Positions 45,011 to 52,495 of a DNA stretch of 59,838 nt are shown here, one piece after another. The notes beneath the pieces were generated by a model. The model searched no databases, was not told the origin of the DNA, and saw only the letters and a program-made list of their open reading frames with translations. This DNA comes from an uncultured Clostridia bacterium (GTDB taxonomy: Bacteria > Bacillota > Clostridia > Lachnospirales > CAG-274), in contig CANRNM010000002.1 in NCBI GenBank assembly GCA_947631975.1, positions 1 to 59,838 of the forward strand. The letters are read 5' to 3'. Each line of letters begins with the position of its first letter. Position 1 is the first letter of the stretch. The position numbers and the translations under genes were made by a program.

Positions 45011-45392
45011 CCCTTCCACCGTCTAACGACGGTCCCCCTTCCCTTAGCCCTGACGGGCTAAAGGACGGCTTACCTAGCAGTAAAATTATTTTGCCCGGAG
45101 GGCGCAACACTATAAGGCGTCCTTGCGAAGCAGGGAAGCTGTCAGCCATAATAATGGCTGACTCAGACTGTCGAAAAAGTCAAAATATAAAAAATGTTAT
45201 AAAACGGGCGTGCAATGGCTGGTCGCAACACTTCGTGTTGCTGTTCGCCCATGCAACCAAGGCACGCCCCTACAAACCACAATGTGAGCTAGTCACTCGT
45301 AGGGGCGAGCATTGCTCGCCCGCAAAATTTCATACAATAAGGTTGTTTATCGACACGCAATGTCAGCCATAATAATGGCTGACTGAAGGGTA
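45009..45392. mobile_element. MITE-like element (GACCCTTC ends) carrying a nested insertion
   Basis: The 432-base gap 45011-45442 is filled by this element. It starts GACCCTTCC and ends GAAGGGT, as does the element at 48664-48841. Shared internal segments include CTTCCCTTAGCCCT, ATAAGGCGTCCTTGCGAAGC and the hairpin GTCAGCCA...TGGCTGAC. All parts fold into stems and there is no ORF. Compared with the 48.7 kb copy, an extra 221 bases are present near the right end (see 45140-45384). Confidence 0.75.
45140..45384. mobile_element. Nested cassette flanked by a 24-bp direct repeat
   Basis: A 24-bp sequence beginning TGTCAGCCA and ending TGGCTGACT occurs identically at 45140-45163 and 45361-45384. 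Between them, 45164-45360 starts CAGACTGTCGAAAAAGT and ends TTTATCGACACGCAA. These ends are shared with the cassette at 23.6 kb, but the interior differs: here it is a pair of GGGCGnGCA palindromes (45205-45273 and 45299-45322) in inverted orientation around a 25-base centre. The left palindrome itself holds a 48-base loop insertion at 45214-45261. Confidence 0.75.
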
Positions 45393-45413
45393 AAAAATAA
45401 TTTATCAACAAGT

Positions 45414-45441
45414 AAAAAACCGCACAATGTGCGGTTTTTTT
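45414..45441. terminator. Bidirectional terminator of the EAL gene
   Basis: AACCGCAC (45418-45425), loop AAT, GTGCGGTT (45429-45436), with A run before and T run after. Confidence 0.92.
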
Positions 45442-45442
45442 A

Positions 45443-48400
45443 TTATCCTATTCTTTCAAATTCCGTTGTCATAAGGAGATTGATATAATCCTCTACGGGT
45501 ATGGGCTTGCTGAAATAATAGCCCTGAACATACTTACAGCCTACATTTCTAAGGAAATTGACCTGTTCCTCGGTTTCAACGCCCTCTGCAAGCATGGGTA
45601 TTTCAAGCATATTTGCCATATCCACGACAGCCTTTATTATCTTGGCGCCCTTTTCGGTGTATATGGACGAAAGGAACTTCATATCCAGCTTGAGCATATC
45701 TATGTCCATATCCTTAAGAGTGTTGAGCGAGGAATATCCGCTGCCGAAGTCGTCCATTTCTACCCTATAGCCCGTGCCTCTCAGCTCGTCTATGAAGCTT
45801 GCCATTATCTTGGGCTGCTCCACATAGAGCGACTCGGTTATTTCAAGCCTCAAAGCCGACGGCGGGAGCTGATAGCTCTCTCTGGTGTCGTTGAGCCCTA
45901 CAATAAGGTCGGGTCTGTATATATCCGCTCTTGAAAGATTTATGGCTATCGACGGGGGCATATCTCCCGAGAATGTTTCTCTTAAAAGGCTCATTATACG
46001 GCACGCCTCATTCGCTATATAAGCGTCAAGCTGGGGTATAAGTCCGTTCTGCTCCAATACGGGTATAAAATCGGCAGGCGATATTATGCCCTTTTCGGGA
46101 TGTATCCACCTTGCAAGAGCCTCGGCTCCCGCTATCCTGCCCGTGTAGATATTGTACTGGGGCTGGAGATACATCTGGAACTGACCCTCCTTGAGAGCGT
46201 TGTGAAACTCGTTGAGCACTTCCTGCGTCTTTATGAGGTTGGCTCTTATGCCGTCGTCATACATACAGGACGCAACATTGCCCTTTTTAGCCCTGTTGAG
46301 CGCAAGCTCCGCTCTGTCGCACATTGTGGTAACGGGCATATTTCTGTCCGTTATCTTGTATAAGCCTGCGCAGAGTATTATCTTGTAATCGGATGTAAAG
46401 TTCTTTACGCTGGTTTCAACAAAGTCCGTGATCATGTCTATCTGCGAGAGCGTCTTGGGGCTGTAGCATGCCACGAAGTCGTCTGCGCCCAGATAACCGC
46501 ACACTCCGCCAAGCTCATCTATCTTGCCTCTGAAAAGCTGACCTATATACTTGAGAAGCTCGTCGCCCTTGGCTCTGCCGTAAAGCTCGTTGTAAACCTT
46601 GAAGTTGTTTATATCCCTCACAACCAGGTAATAGTCCTTATCGGGATTGTCTTTAAGGAGCTTTTTAACGGCTATGCAAAAACCGTTGAGATTTAAAAGT
46701 CCCGTGCGGTCGTCTATATGCGCCTTTTCGAGAAGCTCCCGCTGAAACTTCTCTCGTCTGTCGATATAGTCCGTTACTATCTTCTTTATCTTGCTGTCGT
46801 CTCCGAGCTTAAGAAGCTCCTCCACGACAACTCTGTCCTTGTTTTCAACTCTCTCGGTTATGTCCTTTTGAGAGTAGAGAATGAGCATTTTATCCTTGTC
46901 AAAATAGGAATATCTGTATTTCTTGTACTTTGTGATGCCTATTACGGTTACCTCTCTGCCCGTAACCTCGTACAAGTCCTTGTCCTCAAGCTCTTTTATA
47001 ATGGTCTTGAGCGAAAGTCTGTCTCTTAGATATTCCCTGTCCTCGTCTATAAGGAGAGTGCCTGTATAGCGAATCACCTCCGCCTCATAGTCGGGACATT
47101 CCAGAACATTGTCCCTGCCGTATGCGGAAGAATCCTTTATTATGGATTTGTTATGCTTTGCGTCTATGCAGGCTATGAAGTCATACTCGTGAGCGATCTC
47201 CTTGGCTATGGCAAGCGAAAGAAGCCTGTCGCTTGTGATATCCTTGAAGTATATGAACGCTTCTATATCCTTTGTGGTGGGGTTCTTTCTGAGGTTAACG
47301 GTTATAAGTCCCCAGAAGCCCGACACGGATTCGTCCATAAACTCGAAGTAGTGCTCCATCTTGAATTTCTTTTCGCCCTTTTTATATTTGCCGAGAAGCA
47401 CCTCTTTATTGAATATGCCTCTTAAAAATCTGCTTGTTTCGGGGCTTAAGTGCCTGTCGAACATGAGCGGAAAGGCGTCGTCAAGGGATATGTTGACGCT
47501 GTCGCCTATGATAGCGTCGCCCTTGTTCCAGCCTACTACCCTGTATTTTGTAACATTGAGCTCGCAGAAGGCAAGCACGCTCTCGGATATTGAATTTCTG
47601 TACTTAAGCTCCTGCTGATAGCGTTCCTCAATGACTGTCTCGGCAAGCTTACGCTCCGTGATGTCAAAGAAGGTGGTGTATATATATTCATTGCCCTCCT
47701 CCACCGAAGCACTTATCTGGTCTATGACATAGACTACCCTGCCGTTCTTGGCTATGATGCAGTATTCGTTCTTAGCCATGGAGCTTGACTGAAGCTGATT
47801 GTCAACGGAACGCATTATCTCTGCCGCCTGACCCGGAGAGAGGAGCAGAGAAAATCTGTTGTGCTTGAGCTCCTTGAATTCCTCGGGAGTGTAGCCTATC
47901 ATATCATAAAAATTGCTGTTAGCCTCCACAACCGTCCAGTATTCGTCTCTTTTGCACTTTATGTAGCCGCAGGTCATCATATCCACGGTGTCGTCGTAGC
48001 GCATTTTAAGAAGCTTATTCTCGGTTATGTCCTTTGCGCAGAGCACAATTATTTTCTTGTCAAAAACGGAAGTTATGCTCTTTTTGACATTGAATATCTT
48101 GTTGCCGAGCTGTTTTTCGTATTCTATGGAGCTGTTTTCACTGCTTTCCACGGATTCGGTGTTGCAGAAATCGCACACATTGTCGCTGCCAAAAAGCACC
48201 TCATAGCATTTGAGTCCCGATACGGGCTTATCCTTAAGTCCAAAATACTCCTTGAAGCTCTTGTTTGCATACACTATTTCCTTGGTGTCATAGTCTACGA
48301 CATACACAAGCTCCTCGACAGTATCCAAAAGCTGTCCGTAGCTTCTTAAAAATTCATTGCTGCCGTTTTCGAGAGATTTCATTATATTCTCTGTGATAAC

Positions 48401-48454
48401 GCTGTAGTATTTTTCCTTCTCGGGAACCTCTCCACTTTCCTTGCTTTTAACCAT
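45443..48454 (-). CDS. PAS-GGDEF-EAL c-di-GMP signalling protein, GGDEF degenerate
   Basis: A 1003-residue, apparently cytosolic protein. At least two PAS domains are visible (residues ~38-145, with VVDYDTKEIVYANKSFKEYF; ~150-270, ending TTFFDITERKLAE), then further PAS-like segments ending FKDITSDR and YSQKDITERVE. The GGDEF domain (~580-725) starts HIDDRTGLLNLNGF but the signature reads LGADDF, so cyclase activity is unlikely. The EAL domain (~745-990) keeps EALARW, EITES, DDFGSGYSSL, KLDMKF, EGVET and QGYYF, so it should hydrolyse c-di-GMP. A CxxC-containing insertion (DNVCDFCNTES) in the first PAS may sense redox or bind metal (inference). GGAGG before the ATG. Confidence 0.9.
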   Translation of the reverse strand: MVKSKESGEVPEKEKYYSVITENIMKSLENGSNEFLRSYGQLLDTVEELVYVVDYDTKEIVYANKSFKEYFGLKDKPVSGLKCYEVLFGSDNVCDFCNTESVESSENSSIEYEKQLGNKIFNVKKSITSVFDKKIIVLCAKDITENKLLKMRYDDTVDMMTCGYIKCKRDEYWTVVEANSNFYDMIGYTPEEFKELKHNRFSLLLSPGQAAEIMRSVDNQLQSSSMAKNEYCIIAKNGRVVYVIDQISASVEEGNEYIYTTFFDITERKLAETVIEERYQQELKYRNSISESVLAFCELNVTKYRVVGWNKGDAIIGDSVNISLDDAFPLMFDRHLSPETSRFLRGIFNKEVLLGKYKKGEKKFKMEHYFEFMDESVSGFWGLITVNLRKNPTTKDIEAFIYFKDITSDRLLSLAIAKEIAHEYDFIACIDAKHNKSIIKDSSAYGRDNVLECPDYEAEVIRYTGTLLIDEDREYLRDRLSLKTIIKELEDKDLYEVTGREVTVIGITKYKKYRYSYFDKDKMLILYSQKDITERVENKDRVVVEELLKLGDDSKIKKIVTDYIDRREKFQRELLEKAHIDDRTGLLNLNGFCIAVKKLLKDNPDKDYYLVVRDINNFKVYNELYGRAKGDELLKYIGQLFRGKIDELGGVCGYLGADDFVACYSPKTLSQIDMITDFVETSVKNFTSDYKIILCAGLYKITDRNMPVTTMCDRAELALNRAKKGNVASCMYDDGIRANLIKTQEVLNEFHNALKEGQFQMYLQPQYNIYTGRIAGAEALARWIHPEKGIISPADFIPVLEQNGLIPQLDAYIANEACRIMSLLRETFSGDMPPSIAINLSRADIYRPDLIVGLNDTRESYQLPPSALRLEITESLYVEQPKIMASFIDELRGTGYRVEMDDFGSGYSSLNTLKDMDIDMLKLDMKFLSSIYTEKGAKIIKAVVDMANMLEIPMLAEGVETEEQVNFLRNVGCKYVQGYYFSKPIPVEDYINLLMTTEFERIG

Positions 48455-48663
48455 ATAAATTCCTCCTTGATCCCTGCCCGGAGACCTCCCAACGCTCCGC
48501 CGCAGTATGGTATAAAAGTATAAAACATTATATTCCCCCTATAATATAATAGTTTTACACATTTTCCGCATATTTACAATAGTTAAAATAACCAATAATA
48601 TAAAAATATTTTGTGTATTTTTCCTATTTTTATTATAGCTTTTGGGTTATATGGCGCAAAAAA

Positions 48664-48841
48664 GACCCTTCCGTCAATCCTTTCGGATTGACACCTTCCC
48701 TTAGCCCTATCGGGCTAAAGGAAGGCTTATAATGTTTAAATTCCAGCCGTTGAACCTCTTCCGCCCATAGGATGTAGCATTATAAGGCGTCCTTGCGAAG
48801 CAGGGAAGCTGTCAGCCATTATTATGGCTGACTGAAGGGTC
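48664..48841. mobile_element. MITE-like element with GACCCTTC terminal inverted repeats
   Basis: The 452-base gap 48455-48906 contains this 178-bp element and otherwise AT-rich leader sequence. Ends are GACCCTTC and GAAGGGTC, perfect over 8 bp and similar over about 16. Internal stems: GTCAATCC/GGATTGAC, a long TTAGCCC/GGGCTAA stem, TCCTTGC/GCAGGGA and GTCAGCCA/TGGCTGAC. A run of six A flanks both sides and might be a target duplication. Non-coding. It represents the form without the cassette found in the copy at 45009. Confidence 0.75.
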
Positions 48842-48862
48842 AAAAAACACTTTATTGACACA

Positions 48863-48892
48863 AAAAATGTGCGCGGGACTGCGCACATTTCA
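48863..48892 (-). terminator. Terminator of the membrane GGDEF gene
   Basis: AAATGTGCGC (48865-48874), six-base loop, GCGCACATTT (48881-48890); on the minus strand it is followed by a T run. Confidence 0.9.
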
Positions 48893-48906
48893 GTATTTTC
48901 TCAAGA

Positions 48907-50025
48907 TCACACATTTCTGCTGTCGCTGTAGACATTGCAGCACTTTCCGCCGACGCTCTTTGAAAGATAGAGCATATCCTCCGCCTCGCGCAGAAGTGCC
49001 GCATAATCCTTTCTTTCCTCGTTTTTAAGGTGTATGGATATTCCCGCGCTGCAGTAGCACATACTGCCCGCGATCTCTGCGGAGCGGTTCTTAAATTCCT
49101 TTTGTATTTTCCGAGCGACGCTCTTTATATTCTCGGGGCTGTAGTCAAATTCCATGACCATACAGAACTTGTCTGCGCCTATTCTGCCCACATAAGCTTT
49201 ATCGTCCTTTTTTGCGTCCATTATACCGCTTAAGAGCACAAGAAGCTCGTCGCCCTTTTTAATGCCCAGAGTGCTGTTGATGGTATTGAAATTGTCAATA
49301 TCAAAAAGCAGAACAGCCGTATTGAGCTTGGATATGGCTATGTATACCCTTGAATATATATCGAAGGCTCGCCTGTTGAGCACATGGCAGAGGGGGTCGA
49401 CTATATTCATGTTCTTATACATGGTGCGGTTTCTGTAGTTGTTAACGCGCAGAGAAAGCACGCTGAAGCTCACCACAACGGCAAGTATACAGCCCGTAAG
49501 GCTTGAAAAAACATCTCTTTTGAACACGGCGTCATTCTTGCATATGTATGAAAGAATAACAAACGCCGCCTCGCCGCCGAATATGAGCACAAGAGATGTC
49601 CTTGCCTTCATAACGAGTATAACGGGTATTATTGTGAAAACAAGCGAAACAAAAACCTGATCCAAATCGGGATAAGGAAAGGCGCATATGGCTATCGCCG
49701 AAGCGAGCATGCCCAAATCGAACATAACGCAGAGAACATCGGAATGTTCCGCAGCCATGACCTTATTCTGCTTAACCATGGTCATTATAAGCCCAAATGC
49801 CGCAAAAAACAGCACCGCGCCCACATGATAGACCGTAATGTCCCAGTCCTCCACAAGCATACCCGTGAGCGCCGAACACACTATGATGGTGATGACGGCT
49901 ATCCACGAGAGCGCGGAGAGATTGGCTATGTTTTTCTGGGCAATGTCGTGCCCTTCTTCTTCAAAATATCTCTTTTCGTCCTTAAGCCAGCCGGATACGA
50001 CCGCCGGAACATTTTTGACAGTCAT
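48907..50025 (-). CDS. Membrane GGDEF-domain protein, signature degenerate
   Basis: A 372-residue protein with about six membrane helices (residues ~35-195) and a C-terminal GGDEF domain (~205-365). The metal site Asp is present in LLFDIDNFNTINSTLG, but the signature reads RIGADKF instead of GG(D/E)EF, so diguanylate cyclase activity is doubtful; it may bind a nucleotide or act as a sensor partner. GAGGAG nine bases before the ATG at 50025 decides the start over a 27-residue extension. It is 450 bases upstream of the PAS-GGDEF-EAL gene on the same strand, with a repeat between. Confidence 0.85.
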   Translation of the reverse strand: MTVKNVPAVVSGWLKDEKRYFEEEGHDIAQKNIANLSALSWIAVITIIVCSALTGMLVEDWDITVYHVGAVLFFAAFGLIMTMVKQNKVMAAEHSDVLCVMFDLGMLASAIAICAFPYPDLDQVFVSLVFTIIPVILVMKARTSLVLIFGGEAAFVILSYICKNDAVFKRDVFSSLTGCILAVVVSFSVLSLRVNNYRNRTMYKNMNIVDPLCHVLNRRAFDIYSRVYIAISKLNTAVLLFDIDNFNTINSTLGIKKGDELLVLLSGIMDAKKDDKAYVGRIGADKFCMVMEFDYSPENIKSVARKIQKEFKNRSAEIAGSMCYCSAGISIHLKNEERKDYAALLREAEDMLYLSKSVGGKCCNVYSDSRNV

Positions 50026-50159
50026 AATTTTCAACTCCTCTTTCAAAAATGCACGCCCTTTTCTTTCTATATATTTCATTATATATAAAAATATACATAA
50101 TGTCAATTATACATAACAGAATATGGAAAAATAATAATTGATAAGCAAGACTTGCACAA

Positions 50160-50394
50160 ACTGTCGAAAAAGTCAAAATATAAAAAATGTTATATACGGG
50201 CGTGCAATGCACGCCCCTACAAACCACAATGTGAGCTAATCACTCGTAGGGGCGTGCCTTGGTTGCATGGGCGAGCAGTAATATTGTACCGAAAGATTTA
50301 TCGGACGTCTGAAAGACGGTTTTCGGCTCCGCCGAAAATACTGAACAAAGCAATACGACCCAGCCATTGCTCGCCCGCAAAATTTCATACAATA
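50160..50394. repeat. Palindrome-bounded element with nested loop insertion
   Basis: The 466-base gap 50026-50491 contains this element and the ddl promoter. It starts ACTGTCGAAAAAGTC like the cassette at 45 kb and ends CGCAAAATTTCATACAATAA. Left palindrome at 50197-50220 is intact, the 25-base centre is 50221-50245, and the right palindrome (50246-50377) is opened by a 111-base insertion (50258-50368) full of smaller stems (CGTCT-GAA-AGACG; TTTTCGGC-TCC-GCCGAAAA). The arms of this palindrome are of two types (GCGTGC and GCTCGC), so it is chimeric. Confidence 0.75.
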
Positions 50395-50429
50395 ATGTGT
50401 ATGTTTTAACGATAATATAAAAATTTATC

Positions 50430-50458
50430 TTGTATAAATCGGCATTTAGGTATATTAT
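50430..50458 (+). promoter_or_regulatory. SigA-type promoter of ddl-murI
   Basis: TTGTAT (50430-50435), 17 bases, TATTAT (50453-50458); ATG at 50492. Confidence 0.6.
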
Positions 50459-50491
50459 TATAGTAAAAGAAAACTGAAAGGAAATAAAGAC

Positions 50492-51556
50492 ATGGCTAAA
50501 AAGGTTATTGCAGTACTTTTCGGCGGACAGTCCTCGGAGCACGAGGTATCCAAGGTGAGCGCCGCCACCGTTATATCAAAGATAAATCAGGACAAATACA
50601 CGGTCATACCCGTATACATCACAAAGGACGGACATTGGCTTTTGTACGACGGTCCCATAGAGAGCATACAGAGCGGCAGCTGGGAGAAATATGCCACTAC
50701 CGCCATATTGAGCCCCGACGCAACGCACAAGGGCTTGTTGAGGATAGTGGGCGACAAGCTCAAGCTCATACCCATAGATCTTGTGTTCCCCGTTCTGCAC
50801 GGAGCAATGGGCGAGGACGGCACTATACAGGGACTTCTGGAGCTTGCAAAAATACCCTATGTGGGCTGCGGCGTGCTTAGCTCGGCTGTGAGCATGAACA
50901 AGGCATACACAAAGATAATAGCGGAGAGCATAGGCATAGAGCAGGCAAAATACACCGTTATATACAGGAGCGAGGTTGAAAACACCATTGAAGAATGTAT
51001 AGACAGAGCCGAGAGCATATGCGGTTATCCCTGCTTTATAAAGCCCGCCTGCGCAGGCTCAAGCGTGGGAATAACAAAGGCGCACAACAGAGACGAGCTT
51101 GTGGACGGTCTGTGGATAGCGGCTAAGGAGGACAGGACGATAGTTGTGGAGCAGAACATAACGGGACTGGAGCTCGAATGCGCCGTGCTCGGAAACGGCG
51201 AAGTAAAGGCGGCTGCCGTGGGACAGGTGCTTGCGGCTGCGGAGTTCTACGACTATGACGCAAAGTACAACAACAAGGAATCCAAAACGGTAATACCCGC
51301 GCCCATACCCGAGGAAAAGGCAGAGGAGATAAGAAGGCAGTCGGTAAGGATATTCAAGGCGCTTGACGGCAAGGGACTTGCAAGAGTGGATTTCTTCCTG
51401 GAGGAAGGCGGAAGGATAATTTTCAATGAAATAAACACTCTCCCGGGCTTTACGCCCATAAGTATGTATCCCATGCTTTTCAACGAGGTGGGACTTGGCA
51501 CGGAGGAGCTTGTAGACAAGCTTATAGAGCTTGGCTTCAGCAGAAATGAGGACTGA
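50492..51556 (+). CDS. ddl: D-alanine--D-alanine ligase
   Basis: A 354-residue ATP-grasp ligase joining two D-Ala for the peptidoglycan stem. Motifs: LFGGQSSEHEVSKVSA at the N-terminus, HGAMGEDGTIQGLLEL near residue 95, KPACAGSSVGI near residue 176, and RVDFFLEEGGRIIFNEINTLPG near residue 295. The omega loop reads EFYDYDAKY, with the Tyr-Lys-Tyr type found in true D-Ala-D-Ala ligases and not the D-lactate type, so a vancomycin-sensitive stem is expected. Followed by murI after 5 bases. Confidence 0.97.
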   Translation: MAKKVIAVLFGGQSSEHEVSKVSAATVISKINQDKYTVIPVYITKDGHWLLYDGPIESIQSGSWEKYATTAILSPDATHKGLLRIVGDKLKLIPIDLVFPVLHGAMGEDGTIQGLLELAKIPYVGCGVLSSAVSMNKAYTKIIAESIGIEQAKYTVIYRSEVENTIEECIDRAESICGYPCFIKPACAGSSVGITKAHNRDELVDGLWIAAKEDRTIVVEQNITGLELECAVLGNGEVKAAAVGQVLAAAEFYDYDAKYNNKESKTVIPAPIPEEKAEEIRRQSVRIFKALDGKGLARVDFFLEEGGRIIFNEINTLPGFTPISMYPMLFNEVGLGTEELVDKLIELGFSRNED

Positions 51557-51561
51557 AAAAA

Positions 51562-52368
51562 ATGGACAAACGACCAATAGGCATATTTGACTCGGGCGTA
51601 GGCGGGCTGACCGTTGTGAAGCAGATAATAAAGATGCTCCCCGAGGAGGATATTATATATTTCGGAGATACGGCGCGCGTGCCCTACGGCGCAAAGAGCA
51701 AGGCTACCGTTACAAAATTCTCCGAACAGATAATAAGATTTTTAAAGACCAAGAATGTGAAGGCTATAGTGATAGCCTGCAACACGGTAAGCTCCAACTG
51801 CTACGAAAGCCTTTCGGAGACCTTCCCCGAGCTGCCCATAATAGAGGTGGTAACATCGGGCGTTGAGACCTGCATAAGCGTTACCAAAAACAAGAAGGTG
51901 GGGCTTATAGGCACGCAGGCGACCGTGAGCTCCGGAGCATACGAGAGAAGGCTCAAAAGAGCCGACAGCGAAATAGAGGTGTACAAAAAAGCCTGTCCGC
52001 TCTTTGTGCCTCTTGCGGAGGAGGGCTGGACAAACAATGAAATAGCCCGCCTAACAGTGAAGGAATATCTCGGCGGGCTCGTGGAAAAGGGCATAGACTC
52101 GCTCATTCTGGGCTGCACCCACTACCCCATATTAAAAAGCTGCATAGGCGAATTTGTGGGCGAAAATGTTACCATTGTCGACCCCGCGAAGGTTACGGCG
52201 CAGAAGCTCAAGGAATTTCTTGCCGAGCACGATATGCTCTCGGGCAATACTTCGGAAGGCAAGAGAGAATTTTATGTGAGCGACGATTACGCAAACTTTG
52301 ACACGATGTGTTTGATAGTGCTTTCATCGCCGTGTAAGGCGGAGAAGGTGGATATTGAGAAGTATTAA
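51562..52368 (+). CDS. murI: Glutamate racemase
   Basis: A 268-residue cofactor-independent racemase supplying D-Glu for peptidoglycan. IGIFDSGVGGLTVVKQI at the N-terminus, the catalytic cysteines in IACNTVSS (near residue 74) and LGCTHYPIL (near residue 185), and YFGDTARVPYG near residue 35. Its ribosome binding site lies inside the end of ddl, so the two cell-wall genes are coupled. A hairpin repeat begins four bases after the stop. Confidence 0.97.
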   Translation: MDKRPIGIFDSGVGGLTVVKQIIKMLPEEDIIYFGDTARVPYGAKSKATVTKFSEQIIRFLKTKNVKAIVIACNTVSSNCYESLSETFPELPIIEVVTSGVETCISVTKNKKVGLIGTQATVSSGAYERRLKRADSEIEVYKKACPLFVPLAEEGWTNNEIARLTVKEYLGGLVEKGIDSLILGCTHYPILKSCIGEFVGENVTIVDPAKVTAQKLKEFLAEHDMLSGNTSEGKREFYVSDDYANFDTMCLIVLSSPCKAEKVDIEKY

Positions 52369-52371
52369 AAA

Positions 52372-52470
52372 TGTCGAAAACGGGCGTGCAATGCACGCCC
52401 CTACGAGTGATAAGTTCAAATAGGGGCTTGTAGGGGCGGGCATTGCCCGCCCGCAAAAATTTCATACAAA
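52372..52470. repeat. Palindrome-bounded element with inverted centre
   Basis: TGTCGAAAA (52372-52380) abuts the palindrome 52381-52404; the 25-base centre is 52405-52429; the second palindrome is 52430-52453 (GGGCGGGCA type); the tail is CAAAAATTTCATACAA. Same order as the elements at 45 and 50 kb but shorter on the left. The centre reads as the reverse complement of the centre in the other two (19 of 25 bases match). It sits between convergent genes. Confidence 0.75.
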
Positions 52471-52495
52471 ACAAACTTTCACCGGCAGGCATGGC

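Noticed and set aside
45009-45392. CRISPR-like array because of repeated palindromes
   Set aside because: Repeats are not evenly spaced, there are no unique equal-length spacers and no cas genes.
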